The notes below the pieces were generated by a model. It ran no database searches. It was not told where the DNA came from and saw nothing but the letters and a program-made list of their open reading frames with translations. Positions 36,939 through 46,508 of a stretch of 64,000 bases of DNA are shown here, in pieces. The stretch lies in NCBI GenBank assembly GCA_942491535.1, contig CALOBV010000007.1:186001-250000 (forward strand). Direction: 5' to 3'. Positions within the stretch are counted from its first letter, which is position 1; each line of letters starts with the position of its first letter. The position numbers were made by a program, and so were the translations under genes. The DNA comes from JAUVKT01 sp942491535. Lineage in GTDB: Bacteria; Bacteroidota; Bacteroidia; Bacteroidales; VadinHA17.

Positions 36939-36969
36939 CAAATTTATGATTTTGAACGACGCAATCAAA
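36939..36969 (-). promoter_or_regulatory. Consensus Bacteroidota promoter of the doxX operon
   Basis: Read on the minus strand, TTTG (36966-36969), a 19-bp spacer and TAAATTTG (36939-36946) match the TTTG-N19-TAnnTTTG consensus exactly. The start site should fall near 36932, leaving a leader of about 24 nt before the doxX ATG. Confidence 0.8.
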
Positions 36970-37064
36970 TTGAATACTATGTTTATAAAACACCTCGCAA
37001 TTTATTAACTTACACATGAATTAAAATAGAGTAACTTATAATTGTCTGAAGTAGATATATTTTG

Positions 37065-38075
37065 ATGGAAGCAAGCTATTATATAGAAAACAAAGACGGA
37101 TCTCTGACCTGCACACTTTGTCCTCATATGTGCAATATAAAAAATGGTAAATACGGTATATGTGGAGTAAGAACAAATATTGATGGTAAGTTGATCAGCA
37201 AGGTATATGGTTTGGCCTCTGCCTTGCACCAGGATCCGATCGAAAAAAAGCCTCTTTATCATTTCTACCCGGGAAGCAATATTCTATCGCTTGGTTCTTT
37301 CGGGTGTAACCTGAAATGTAATTTCTGCCAGAACCATCATATTTCCCAGGCAGGAGGTATAAATTTACCGGAAGGTATTAATCTGTCGCCACCGGAAGTT
37401 GCTTCAAGGGCCAGAACATTAAATAATAATATAGGCCTGGCTTTTACATATAATGAACCTGTCGTCTGGTTTGAATACATGCTTGATACGGCGAAGCTTG
37501 TTAAGGAATATGGAATGAAAACGGTATTAATATCCAATGCATATATACAGAGCAAGCCACTTAAGGACCTGATTCCATTTATTGATGCTTTTAATATTGA
37601 TCTTAAGGCATTTGACAACAATTTTTATCGAAACCAGACCGGAGGGTCACTAAAGCCTGTTCTGGAATCAATTAAGACAATATCAGATTCTGGAAAACAT
37701 ATTGAACTTACGATGCTAATAATCCAGGGGCTGAATGATGATCCTGATGTATTTAATAGAATGACTGACTGGATAGTTGAAAATTGTGGAGAAAATACCG
37801 TACTACACCTGAGTAAATACTTTCCTAACTATAAATCAAACATACCGGTAACTCCTGATAAAAAATTACTGAGCCTGTTCAAGATTGCAAAAAAGAAAAT
37901 TTACTATTCCTACCTCGGGAATACATCGATGCAAACAGGAAGAGATACTATCTGTCCTAATTGCGGCAATTTACTTATTGAAAGGAAATCTTATAATATC
38001 GGTCTAAGCGGTCTTGATAAAGACGGGTACTGTTCAACATGCCATTACAGGCTTACTTCGTACTCTTCTTTTTAG
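37065..38075 (+). CDS. amrS: AmrS-like radical SAM protein (AmmeMemoRadiSam / PflA-related)
   Basis: 336 aa cytoplasmic radical SAM enzyme. An N-terminal Cys-rich zone (CTLCPHMCNI...GICGV) precedes the SAM cluster motif GCNLKCNFCQNHHIS near 85-100. A barrel follows, then a C-terminal zinc-ribbon-like pair CPNCG / CSTCHY. This layout defines the AmmeMemoRadiSam radical SAM subunit. Its usual partners MEMO and AMMECR1 are not in the window, so the system is either split or the partners are elsewhere. ATG at 37065 chosen over TTG 37062. Confidence 0.88.
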   Translation: MEASYYIENKDGSLTCTLCPHMCNIKNGKYGICGVRTNIDGKLISKVYGLASALHQDPIEKKPLYHFYPGSNILSLGSFGCNLKCNFCQNHHISQAGGINLPEGINLSPPEVASRARTLNNNIGLAFTYNEPVVWFEYMLDTAKLVKEYGMKTVLISNAYIQSKPLKDLIPFIDAFNIDLKAFDNNFYRNQTGGSLKPVLESIKTISDSGKHIELTMLIIQGLNDDPDVFNRMTDWIVENCGENTVLHLSKYFPNYKSNIPVTPDKKLLSLFKIAKKKIYYSYLGNTSMQTGRDTICPNCGNLLIERKSYNIGLSGLDKDGYCSTCHYRLTSYSSF

Positions 38076-38352
38076 TTATATTGCTTAACCTTTCAAATAA
38101 CACATCTATACCTTCCACAAGATCAGATTGAATCTTCATGTAGTAAGCTTTTGTCAGCTCAGGATTATTTTTACCTCCCGGGTGCTTAATCCTTGAAAAA
38201 AGCTCATTCCTCAGCTTCACTGCATCACCAACAACTTCTGCAAGTTCATCAGATTTATCAAGGGGTTGTACAGACATCACGGTAAAACAATCCGATATTA
38301 CCTCATAAACAAGGTAATCTATATCTTTCTTCAGATCTCTTATGCTTGCCAT
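38053..38352 (-). CDS. Conserved Bacteroidota hypothetical protein, small helical
   Basis: 99 aa from the internal start MASIRDLKKDIDYLVYEVIS, the opening commonly seen in this family. It is all-helical and charged, with no signal or membrane segment. The upstream alternative (38400) adds 16 residues that look like leader. Its last 23 bp overlap the 3' end of the convergent amrS-like gene. It follows the class IV aminotransferase by about 50 bp on the same strand. Function unknown. Confidence 0.72.
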   Translation of the reverse strand: MASIRDLKKDIDYLVYEVISDCFTVMSVQPLDKSDELAEVVGDAVKLRNELFSRIKHPGGKNNPELTKAYYMKIQSDLVEGIDVLFERLSNITKKKSTK

Positions 38353-38403
38353 ATATCTAATATTTTGAGTAAATATATAATAATCCTCAGTAACAGTCAA
38401 CCA

Positions 38404-39228
38404 TTAAACAGATTCCCTCAGGATATGGTCGTTTAATAAGTCATCATACCCAGACATAAGAGATCTCAGGTACTTATTCTGAACATCAAAAACATGATCG
38501 AGCAGCGACCTTACGGGTAGTACTTTCGGTGAAGTACCTGTAATAAACACCGAATCTACATTAGAAAGTTCATCAAGACCAAGGCATCTTGTCTCAAGAT
38601 CTATTCCATGGCTCTTGCATAACTCAATAACATATTTCCTGGTAATCCCCGGTAGAACAGTACCATCCGGGGCTGTAACAATTTTATTATTTAATATAAA
38701 GAATACATTCGACTTGCTACCCTCTGTAATACATTTATCAGAATTCACCAGGAATGCTTCATATGCACCCGTCCTAACGAGTTTGTCGTAGATCTGCGAC
38801 CTCAGGAGATAGTTATAAATCTTAACATCAGGAACAGCTCTAATTGCATCAAACAGTATAGTATCTACCCCCGACTTATACAAAGACTTATCCGGGTATA
38901 GAGCATCAATAAAGTGTATCAGGCTATAATCGCCACTGGTGGTATAGTTAAATGATATTTTAATATTACCCTCCCGCACAGACACTTTGTTTATCAGTTT
39001 ATTTACTGCTTCTGCTATATCTTCCTTTTTTAGCAGCATATTTTTTGAGCTGGCTCCTATACTGTTTTGTAGTCTGTCAAGGTGATCTCCAAGGAATATT
39101 GCCTTCCTTTCAATTATCCTGACAACCTCATAGATTGAAAAATCTGCATAATATAATGAGCTATCTATTTCTTTACTTTTTCTTTCCAGTCCATTAAAAA
39201 TCAATAAATCACACCTGCTCTCATTCAT
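38404..39228 (-). CDS. Class IV aminotransferase (BCAT/ADC-lyase type)
   Basis: 274 aa PLP enzyme. The catalytic Lys is in VKIYNYLLRSQ near 135, and the cofactor-phosphate region reads ITEGSKSNVFFILNNKIVTA followed by LPGITRKYVIEL. The family covers branched-chain aminotransferases, D-amino-acid aminotransferases and aminodeoxychorismate lyases, and the sequence alone does not choose. There is no pabA/pabB neighbour. Cytoplasmic; divergent from the exonuclease gene. Confidence 0.87.
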   Translation of the reverse strand: MNESRCDLLIFNGLERKSKEIDSSLYYADFSIYEVVRIIERKAIFLGDHLDRLQNSIGASSKNMLLKKEDIAEAVNKLINKVSVREGNIKISFNYTTSGDYSLIHFIDALYPDKSLYKSGVDTILFDAIRAVPDVKIYNYLLRSQIYDKLVRTGAYEAFLVNSDKCITEGSKSNVFFILNNKIVTAPDGTVLPGITRKYVIELCKSHGIDLETRCLGLDELSNVDSVFITGTSPKVLPVRSLLDHVFDVQNKYLRSLMSGYDDLLNDHILRESV

Positions 39229-39314
39229 AACTCAAAATTTTATATAAAAATATGAACAATCTTGCTTCAACGAAGCATTTTTTCTAATTATCTTGACCTG
39301 CCAAATTTGATCAA

Positions 39315-40676
39315 TTGTATTCAATAATAGACATAGAAACAACGGGAGGCAGTCCGAGAACGGAAAGAATCACTGAAATAGCAATCTATGTATTCGATGG
39401 CGAAAGCATTATAAGAGAATACTCAACGCTTATCAACCCTGAACGTAATATCCCATATTTCATAACAGGCCTTACGGGCATTACAAATGAAATGGTAGCC
39501 GACGCACCGAAATTCTATGAAGTCGCGAAAGATATTGTAGAAATAACCGAAGGGATGACTTTTGTTGCTCATAACGCCAGGTTCGACTATTCATTTATAC
39601 GCCAGGAATTCAAAAATCTGGGATTTAATTACAAAAGAAATGTATTGGATACTGTAAGCCTGAGCAGAAAATTAATACCGGGGCATAAGTCATATAGCCT
39701 CGGGAAACTATGCAAGGAATTAAACATATCAATTAACGGCAGGCACAGAGCTGAAGGTGATGCCCTGGCAACAGTTGAACTATTCAGAATACTACTCGAA
39801 GCAGAAGAAACTGAAGGGAATGGATTAATTAAGAATACCAGGAACTCTAAACTCAACCAAAGACTTGATGTAGCTGTGCTGGATGATCTCCCTGAAGAAG
39901 CAGGTGTTTATTATTTCTATAACGAAGATCAAAACCTGATATATATAGGCAAAAGCAAGAATATCAGGTCGAGAGTAATGACCCATCTATCTAATAACAC
40001 ATCCCGCAGAGCAATGGAAATGAGAGATGCTATTGCTTCAATAGACTGGGAATGCACAGGCAATGAGTTAATTGCCCTTTTAAAAGAATCTGAAGAAATA
40101 AAAGACAAGAAGCCCCTTTATAACAGAGCTCAAAGACGTACCGGATACCAGTGGGGAATATACTACTTCGAAAATACAAAGGGTTATATCTGCTTTGAAG
40201 CCAGAGCTTTAAAAGAAGACAAACAGCTTCTTTCGGTTTTTACTTCAAAAGAAAGGGCTAAAAATAAGCTGAAAAGCATTGTTGAAAAATATAATCTGTG
40301 CCAGAAATTTTGCGGGCTTTATAAGGCAAGCGGATGCTGTTTTCACTACCAGGTAGGAATATGCAAAGGTGCCTGCTGCGAAGAAGAAGTACCTGCTGCC
40401 TATAATATAAGGGCAAGAGAAGCAATGAATGGATTTGTATTTAGCAGTGAAAACTTTTTTCTTATTGATAAGGGAAGAAATGATGACGAAAAAACTGCAG
40501 TTAAAATTGTAAACGGTAAGTACAGGGGATATGGATTCTTTGATGTAAATGAAGTAGGCTTCGGTCTTATTGCAATACATGATGCTATTAAACAGGCTGA
40601 AGATAACAGGGACATACAGATAATACTTAAAGGCTACCTGAAAAAGAACAATGTTGAAAAGATAATAAGGTTCTGA
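39315..40676 (+). CDS. DnaQ-like 3'-5' exonuclease fused to GIY-YIG (UvrC/Cho-type) nuclease
   Basis: 453 aa. The exonuclease domain (about 1-165) keeps DIETTG, the HNARFDYSF Asp and the HRAEGDALATVELF His/Asp pair. The GIY-YIG domain starts near 200 (GVYYFYNEDQNLIYIGKSKNI) with RSRVMTHL after it. The rest resembles the UvrC N-terminal half and carries a Cys-rich patch (CQKFCGLYKASGCCFHYQVGIC). The fusion occurs in Bacteroidota and presumably serves DNA repair, nicking and trimming near lesions. The start is TTG at 39315; no ATG lies in front of the conserved DIETTG. Confidence 0.88.
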   Translation: MYSIIDIETTGGSPRTERITEIAIYVFDGESIIREYSTLINPERNIPYFITGLTGITNEMVADAPKFYEVAKDIVEITEGMTFVAHNARFDYSFIRQEFKNLGFNYKRNVLDTVSLSRKLIPGHKSYSLGKLCKELNISINGRHRAEGDALATVELFRILLEAEETEGNGLIKNTRNSKLNQRLDVAVLDDLPEEAGVYYFYNEDQNLIYIGKSKNIRSRVMTHLSNNTSRRAMEMRDAIASIDWECTGNELIALLKESEEIKDKKPLYNRAQRRTGYQWGIYYFENTKGYICFEARALKEDKQLLSVFTSKERAKNKLKSIVEKYNLCQKFCGLYKASGCCFHYQVGICKGACCEEEVPAAYNIRAREAMNGFVFSSENFFLIDKGRNDDEKTAVKIVNGKYRGYGFFDVNEVGFGLIAIHDAIKQAEDNRDIQIILKGYLKKNNVEKIIRF

Positions 40677-40685
40677 TCCATTTAT

Positions 40686-40693
40686 TATCTTTA
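40686..40693 (+). promoter_or_regulatory. -7 element TATCTTTA upstream of the phosphate uptake operon
   Basis: The octamer matches TAnnTTTG except its last base and is the same as in the KamA-like promoter. It lies 41 bp before the ATG at 40734. No clear -33 box is present. Confidence 0.4.
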
Positions 40694-40733
40694 CAAAGAT
40701 TAATTCTATTACAAAAGAATAAATTCAAACCAA

Positions 40734-41384
40734 ATGCCAATCTTCAGCAGACATACTAAAAAGATCATATTAAAGATCGATGATTTCTTTGATATCGTAG
40801 ATGAGGGTTTACTGATATTTAAAGAGGGCGTAAAAAACTACCTTGCGAATAACAGGGACCTTTTTGAGAAACAGATTTCACGAATAGATGAACTGGAAGC
40901 AAGAGCTGATAAACTACAGAAGTCTATAGAAAATGATATGATAATTCATTCCATCCTGCCACAGCACAGGGTAGAAGTGGTAACCCTCCTGGAAGGGATT
41001 GATGATATAATTGATACCTGCAAGGAAATACTGAAACAATTCGATGTGGAGATCCCGGATATTCCTGAATCCCTTCATCCTGATTTTATTAGCCTTACAG
41101 AAGTGGTAACAAATGCAGGTGAAGAACTAATCCCCGCAGCCAGGGCATTTTTTAAGCAACCCCATACAGTCAGGGATCAGCTCAATAAGGTTTATTTTTA
41201 CGAAAGAGAGGGAGATAACTTATCTAACAAGATCAAGAAGGAAATATTTCATGAAATGAATGATCTGTCTCTTGCGCAGAAATCCCACCTCAGGTACTTT
41301 GCTCATCATATTGAAAGACTGTCTGACAGAGCCGAGAGTGTAGCCGATATTCTTACTAGCCTTTCTATAAGAATGGTTATGTAA
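40734..41384 (+). CDS. DUF47 (PhoU-like) accessory protein of a phosphate transporter
   Basis: 216 aa, all-helical, no membrane segments. The DUF47/TIGR00153 signature is visible: FFDIVDEGLLIFKEGVKNYL at the start, the E/D-rich metal-binding stretch DELEARADKLQKSIENDMI, and HHIERLSDRAESVADIL at the end. Such proteins are encoded with PiT carriers and are thought to gate them. The PiT gene begins 18 bp downstream, confirming the pair. Confidence 0.9.
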   Translation: MPIFSRHTKKIILKIDDFFDIVDEGLLIFKEGVKNYLANNRDLFEKQISRIDELEARADKLQKSIENDMIIHSILPQHRVEVVTLLEGIDDIIDTCKEILKQFDVEIPDIPESLHPDFISLTEVVTNAGEELIPAARAFFKQPHTVRDQLNKVYFYEREGDNLSNKIKKEIFHEMNDLSLAQKSHLRYFAHHIERLSDRAESVADILTSLSIRMVM

Positions 41385-41402
41385 CCTAAAACCTGCTATA
41401 AG

Positions 41403-42512
41403 ATGATGTTATTCTTTTTATCCAGTGGACTTTTTTTAGGGTGGTCGTTAGGTGCAAATGATGCTGCTAATATCTTTGGGTCTGCCGTTGGCTCACGAAT
41501 GGTTTCTTTCAGAAAGGCTGCAATAATTGCATCAATATTTGTAATCCTTGGAGCGGTTTTCCAGGGCCAGGGAGCCAGTCACACACTGGGAAAACTGGGT
41601 GCAGTAAATGCAATTGGAGGATCTTTCACAGTGGCACTGGCAGCAGCTATTACAGTTTATGGAATGACAAGAGCAGCAATACCTGTGTCGACAACGCAGG
41701 CTATTGTAGGAGCAATTATCGGATGGAACCTGTTTACAGGCAATCAGACAGACAGCTCATCCCTTACAATAATCGTAACAACCTGGGTAACAGGGCCTTT
41801 ATTAGGAGCAGCTTTTGCTATTGTATTATATTTCACCCTCAGAAAGATAAAGAGATCGGCCAGTGTACATATGATTCGATATGAATCATGGATCAAATCA
41901 GGATTAATAATAGTTGGAGCTTTTGGTGCCTACAGTCTCGGAGCCAACAATATTGCCAATGTAATGGGTGTTTTTGTACCTTCAATAAATCTCCCGGAAG
42001 TAAATCTTGGCATTTTTATACTAAATAGCGGCCAGCAACTGTTTTTGCTCGGGGGAATAGCAATAGCAGTGGGAATTATTACTTACTCAGAAAAGGTTAT
42101 GAAGACCGTAGGAAATAATTTAATGGAATTAAATTCAGATACGGCTCTGGTAATAGTGCTATCCCATTCTCTGGTTCTCTTTATATTTTCATCAACTGCA
42201 CTATCCAATCTCTCGGTCAGAATCGGACTCCCTCCTATTCCGCTTGTTCCTGTTTCAAGCTCACAGGTAATTGTAGGTTCAATACTTGGTATAGGGCTTC
42301 TTAAAGGAGCAAGAAATATTAAAATAAAAACTCTGAGAGATATTTTTGCAGGCTGGGTAATCACACCTCTAATAGCATGCTTAATTTCCTTTATTTCCCT
42401 TTTCTTTGTACAGAATGTTTTCGATATAGATGTAACAAACAATCCAGGTAAAGAACTTGCATCACCTTATAAACAATATCAACAAATTGAGATTGATGGG
42501 AAAAGAGATTGA
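41403..42512 (+). CDS. Inorganic phosphate transporter, PiT family
   Basis: 369 aa inner-membrane carrier with about 10 helices. The two inverted signature repeats are SLGANDAANIFGSAVGSRMV (about 16-35) and SLGANNIANVMGVFVPS (about 178-194), plus PVSTTQAIVGAIIG and PVSSSQVIVGSILG. It takes up phosphate with a cation at low affinity. Second gene of the DUF47-PiT-CYTH unit; its last 17 bp overlap the start of the CYTH gene. Confidence 0.93.
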   Translation: MMLFFLSSGLFLGWSLGANDAANIFGSAVGSRMVSFRKAAIIASIFVILGAVFQGQGASHTLGKLGAVNAIGGSFTVALAAAITVYGMTRAAIPVSTTQAIVGAIIGWNLFTGNQTDSSSLTIIVTTWVTGPLLGAAFAIVLYFTLRKIKRSASVHMIRYESWIKSGLIIVGAFGAYSLGANNIANVMGVFVPSINLPEVNLGIFILNSGQQLFLLGGIAIAVGIITYSEKVMKTVGNNLMELNSDTALVIVLSHSLVLFIFSSTALSNLSVRIGLPPIPLVPVSSSQVIVGSILGIGLLKGARNIKIKTLRDIFAGWVITPLIACLISFISLFFVQNVFDIDVTNNPGKELASPYKQYQQIEIDGKRD

Positions 42513-42969
42513 AAGAAAATACCTGGTAAGAGGAGAATATAAGAGCCTGGCAGATTACTCCATCACCATTAAACAGGGATATATTTCCAGTGATAATGAA
42601 AGAACTGTCAGAATAAGAATGGCAGATAAAAAGGCCTATCTTACAATAAAGGGTAAACAAACCGGCATCTCCAGGTTTGAATGGGAAAAGGAGATAGCTC
42701 TTAATGAAGCTGAAGAACTATTAGGTCTTTGTAAAAATATTATTATTGAAAAAACGCGCCATGTGATAAAGCATGGAAATCATATTATTGAAGTTGACGA
42801 GTTTTCAGGAAAGAATGACGGATTGATAGTGGCAGAAATTGAGCTTGAATCAGAGAATGATAATCCTGACCTACCCGACTGGATAGGTGATGAAGTGTCA
42901 AATGATTACAGGTATCATAACTCAAATCTCAGCAAATATCCATTCTCAGACTGGGATAAAGCCAAATAA
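42496..42969 (+). CDS. CYTH-domain phosphatase (triphosphate tunnel enzyme)
   Basis: 157 aa. The N-terminal ExExK signature is MGKEIERKYLV, followed by KQGYISSDNERTVRIRM, AYLTIKG and WEKEI, the strands that line the triphosphate tunnel. Such enzymes hydrolyse thiamine triphosphate, tripolyphosphate or similar compounds. The ATG at 42496 lies inside the end of the PiT gene, so translation is probably coupled. Pairing with a phosphate importer suggests a polyphosphate or triphosphate substrate, which is inference. Confidence 0.9.
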   Translation: MGKEIERKYLVRGEYKSLADYSITIKQGYISSDNERTVRIRMADKKAYLTIKGKQTGISRFEWEKEIALNEAEELLGLCKNIIIEKTRHVIKHGNHIIEVDEFSGKNDGLIVAEIELESENDNPDLPDWIGDEVSNDYRYHNSNLSKYPFSDWDKAK

Positions 42970-43025
42970 TAAGGTTGGCAACTTTTACGGGCATATTAAT
43001 TAAAAAATACTAAATAGCTAATATT

Positions 43026-44357
43026 ATGAGAAAAGGAATAGCACTTGCATTATTACTGCCATTAACTGTTATATCAGCCCTGGCACAAAATAGTAGTCAA
43101 AACGAAAAAATACATAAGGAGAAAGAAAAACAAATCCAGGATCACAGGGCTGTTTATACCGACCTGCATCAAAATCCCGAGCTATCGCTTATGGAGTTTG
43201 AAACATCTAAAAAGATGGCCTCTCATCTAAAAGAGATGGGCTTTGAGGTAACGACTAATGTTGGAGGTAATGGTGTTGTTGGTATAATGAAAAACGGGTC
43301 CGGCCCAACAATAATGCTGAGAACTGATATGGATGCGCTTCCTATAAGCGAAACCACCGGGCTATCGTATGCAAGTAAGTCGATATTAAAGGATTCCCAG
43401 GGCAACACAAGGCCTGTGATGCATGCCTGTGGTCATGATATGCACATGACTCTGTGGCTTGGCACGCTTCAAACGCTGGTTAAATTAAAGAAAGAATGGA
43501 AGGGTACAATTATGGCAATTGCCCAGCCGGCTGAAGAAGTTTCAGGGGGCTCAGCCCAGATGATTGCAGATGGGCTTTTTAAAAGATTTCCGAGCCCCGA
43601 TTATGCTCTTGCTTACCATGTAGCCCCGGATATTCCTGCCGGCAAAATTGGATATGTTCCAGGTGCCTTTGCAGCAGGAGTAAACAATGCAGACATATAT
43701 GTTTATGGTATTGGAGGACACGGTGCCATGCCACATACAGCAATAGACCCTATTGTACTGTCTTCCCAGATCATCCTTGGCCTTCAAACTATTGTTAGCA
43801 GGGATATTAACCCTGTTGATCCGGCAGTCGTAACAGTAGGTTCAATACACGGCGGGATCAAACACAATATTATCCCGGATGAGGTAAAAATGGAGCTGAC
43901 CCTTCGCTTCTTTGACGACGAAGTATATAGTCAGATACAGGAATCCATATACAGGATCTGCGAAGGAATGGCAAAGGCAGCCGGGGTACCCGACGACCTG
44001 CTTCCACTGGTTCTTATAGGCGAACAATATACGCCTCCTACAATCAATAATCCTGAGCTGGTAAATCGTGCTATGAGTTCAATGAAAGATATCCTTGGAG
44101 AAAATAACATTATCAGGGCCGGACTGGGGACTGCGGCAGAAGATTTTGGGAAATACGGACGTACTGAAGAAAATATTCCGATTGCAATGTTCCTTTGTGG
44201 TTCAATTGCAGAAGATAGATATCAAAAAATTATTGAAAGTGGCAATCACCCCCCTGCCTTGCATAATCCTGGATATTACCCTGATTTTGAACCTACATAC
44301 AAATCAGGGGTTGCAGCAATGACAAAAGCAATGATTGATCTTTTCAATAATAACTAG
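43026..44357 (+). CDS. Exported M20D amidohydrolase (N-acyl amino acid hydrolase type)
   Basis: 443 aa with signal peptide (about 1-20). Zinc ligands of the M20D group are all visible: RTDMDALPI, MHACGHDMHM (Cys and His near 135-137), AQPAEEVSGG with the catalytic Glu pair, LAYHVAPD and the late His in GNHPPALHNPGYY. Family enzymes cleave N-acyl, N-benzoyl or indole-acetyl amino acids. Export would make it a periplasmic scavenger. Neighbours are the CYTH gene (56 bp upstream) and the GGT gene (38 bp downstream). Confidence 0.9.
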   Translation: MRKGIALALLLPLTVISALAQNSSQNEKIHKEKEKQIQDHRAVYTDLHQNPELSLMEFETSKKMASHLKEMGFEVTTNVGGNGVVGIMKNGSGPTIMLRTDMDALPISETTGLSYASKSILKDSQGNTRPVMHACGHDMHMTLWLGTLQTLVKLKKEWKGTIMAIAQPAEEVSGGSAQMIADGLFKRFPSPDYALAYHVAPDIPAGKIGYVPGAFAAGVNNADIYVYGIGGHGAMPHTAIDPIVLSSQIILGLQTIVSRDINPVDPAVVTVGSIHGGIKHNIIPDEVKMELTLRFFDDEVYSQIQESIYRICEGMAKAAGVPDDLLPLVLIGEQYTPPTINNPELVNRAMSSMKDILGENNIIRAGLGTAAEDFGKYGRTEENIPIAMFLCGSIAEDRYQKIIESGNHPPALHNPGYYPDFEPTYKSGVAAMTKAMIDLFNNN

Positions 44358-44395
44358 GACTTTAGTATATTAGAGAACAAAAAAAAACTACTGCG

Positions 44396-46087
44396 ATGAA
44401 AAAATTTGTTACTTTATCAATACTTTTTACATATTTCATAGGAGGAATAATGGCACAGGACCGAATAACCGGGCATGACTTCGCCACCAGGTCAGAAATA
44501 ATTGCCGAGCATGGTATGGCAGCTACCAGCCAGCCACTTGCAACGCAGGTTGCACTTGATATCCTGAAAAAGGGTGGTAATGCTATAGACGCAGCAATTG
44601 CTGCCAATGCTGTACTGGGGCTTGTCGAGCCAACAGGATCAGGTGTCGGAGGAGATCTCTTCGCTATAATATGGAGTGCCGAAAAAGAGCAACTTTATGG
44701 ACTAAACGCAAGTGGAAGATCACCGAGATCACTTAAACTGGAATATTTTACTGAGAATGGGTTTGAAAAAATTCCGGCATACGGACCACTGCCTGTATCT
44801 GTACCCGGATGTGTGGACGGATGGTTTGAGATGCATGGAATGTTCGGTAGCCTTCCTATGGAAGAAATTCTAAGCCCTGCAATAAACTACGCCAGAAATG
44901 GATTTCCGGTTACAGAGCTAATAGCTTATTATATACAGGCTGGGACAGCCAATCTTAAAAAATTCCCAAATGTAGAAGATGTATATATGCCTGGCGGAAA
45001 GGCTCCACAAAAAGGAGATATTTTCAAAAACCCGGCACTCGCTAATACCCTTGAAAAAATTGCTAAGGGAGGAAGGGATGAGTTCTACAAAGGATCTATT
45101 GCCAAAACCATTGATAAGTTTATGAAAGAGCAGGGAGGCTTCCTTTCTTATGATGATATGGCAAGGCATCACTCAGAATGGGTCGACCCCATATCAACGA
45201 ATTACCGGGGATATGATGTCTGGGAGCTTCCACCCAATGGACAGGGAACAGCAGCTTTGCAAATCTTTAATATACTCGAAGGTTTTGATATCAGAAGTAT
45301 GGGCTTTGGATCAGCCGAATATATACACCTCTTTATTGAAGCTAAGAAACTTGCTTTTGAAGACCGTGCAAAGTTTTATGCAGATCCTGCGTTCTACGAT
45401 GCTCCTATAGAACAGCTTATTTCAAAAGAATATGCCCTGGAAAGAAGTAAACTTATTGATCCAGATCGAGCTGCCCGTAGCTATAAAGCGGGCAAAATTG
45501 AACAGGGTAATACTATTTATATGACTGTAGCCGACAAAGATGGTAATATGGTGTCGCTTATCCAGAGTAATTACAGGGGCCTTGGTTCAGGCATGTGCCC
45601 TCCAGGCCTTGGATTTATTTTCCAGGACAGGGGTGAACTATTTACTCTCGAAGAAGGTCATGCCAACGTATATGCACCTGGGAAAAGGCCTTTCCATACA
45701 ATCATACCGGCATTTATTACTAAAGATGGCAAACCTCTAATCAGCTTTGGAGTTATGGGAGGTGCAATGCAACCCCAGGGTCATGCACAGATAGTAATTA
45801 ATCTTATTGATTTTGACATGAACCTTCAGGAAGCTGGAGACGCCCCCAGGATGAGACACGTTGGATCGTCACAACCTACCGGTGAAGTTATGACTGATGG
45901 TGGAACCGTTAACCTCGAAAGCGGAATAAGGTGGGAAGAGATTCAGAAGCTCCTGCGAATGGGTCACAAAATTCAATGGGACCTGGGCGGATATGGAGGA
46001 TACCAGGCAATTATGAGAGACCATCTAAGAGGTGTCTATTTCGGTGCTTCAGAGTCCAGAAAAGACGGTCAGGCAGCTGGATTTTAA
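44396..46087 (+). CDS. ggt: Gamma-glutamyltransferase family protein (YwrD-like)
   Basis: 563 aa, made as a precursor that cleaves itself in front of a catalytic Thr. The signal peptide is about 1-20. The cleavage site reads GNTIYMTVADKDGNMVSLIQ, placing the new N-terminal nucleophile at T373. The glutamate-binding GRSPRS and the late loop GSGMCPPGLGFIF are present. The Q-S-N-Y after the processing site is typical of the YwrD-type branch rather than classical GGT, so glutathione may not be the main substrate. Probably periplasmic and peptide-scavenging. Its stop overlaps the convergent DUF6132 gene by 4 bp. Confidence 0.9.
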   Translation: MKKFVTLSILFTYFIGGIMAQDRITGHDFATRSEIIAEHGMAATSQPLATQVALDILKKGGNAIDAAIAANAVLGLVEPTGSGVGGDLFAIIWSAEKEQLYGLNASGRSPRSLKLEYFTENGFEKIPAYGPLPVSVPGCVDGWFEMHGMFGSLPMEEILSPAINYARNGFPVTELIAYYIQAGTANLKKFPNVEDVYMPGGKAPQKGDIFKNPALANTLEKIAKGGRDEFYKGSIAKTIDKFMKEQGGFLSYDDMARHHSEWVDPISTNYRGYDVWELPPNGQGTAALQIFNILEGFDIRSMGFGSAEYIHLFIEAKKLAFEDRAKFYADPAFYDAPIEQLISKEYALERSKLIDPDRAARSYKAGKIEQGNTIYMTVADKDGNMVSLIQSNYRGLGSGMCPPGLGFIFQDRGELFTLEEGHANVYAPGKRPFHTIIPAFITKDGKPLISFGVMGGAMQPQGHAQIVINLIDFDMNLQEAGDAPRMRHVGSSQPTGEVMTDGGTVNLESGIRWEEIQKLLRMGHKIQWDLGGYGGYQAIMRDHLRGVYFGASESRKDGQAAGF

Positions 46088-46317
46088 TCTGTTTTAGAAG
46101 CATCTTTATCCTTCCTTCTTGTATAAGAAAGAATAAGGTCAGCTATAAGGTAAGAAATGATAATACCATATAAAGTCGACCAGTACCAGACAGATTTGAT
46201 AGGGCAGGTACCAGACTCACAACCTACAAAACGCCAGTACAGGAATCCTCCCAGTCCACCTAATGGAACAAGTATTATCTTAAGAATATGTTTTTTCGCG
46301 AAAGTTCTTAGGTCCAT
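46084..46317 (-). CDS. DUF6132 small membrane protein
   Basis: 77 aa with two hydrophobic segments (about 12-28 and 47-64). Between them lies GGFLYWRFVGCESGTCPIKS, with the two conserved cysteines that mark DUF6132. The family is small, inner-membrane and of unknown role, often found near rhodanese or redox genes. Here it is convergent with ggt. The 191-bp stretch behind its start (46318-46508) shows no feature beyond AT-rich promoter-like sequence. Confidence 0.8.
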   Translation of the reverse strand: MDLRTFAKKHILKIILVPLGGLGGFLYWRFVGCESGTCPIKSVWYWSTLYGIIISYLIADLILSYTRRKDKDASKTD

Positions 46318-46508
46318 ATTATGATGTTTATATAGAATAACCCCAAATTATTCATATTGTTTATAGAGTCATGCCAGAGAGACTATAATTATACTCAATC
46401 AGGCTAATTGCATTAAAATTAAGGCCAAAAGTATACTAATTCTAACTAAACTGCTAATTTTAAGAACTCATACATTTATCAGTTAATTATTTAATATTTC
46501 AATACTTA

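Noticed and set aside
39263..39283. Terminator TGCTTC-AAC-GAAGCA-T6 before the exonuclease gene
   Set aside because: The 6-bp stem with a 3-nt loop is weak and lies in a divergent promoter spacer with no upstream plus-strand gene to terminate.
40734..42969. Regulation of the phosphate operon by a Pho box
   Set aside because: No repeated PhoB-like site was seen upstream of 40734; only a -7 element is visible.
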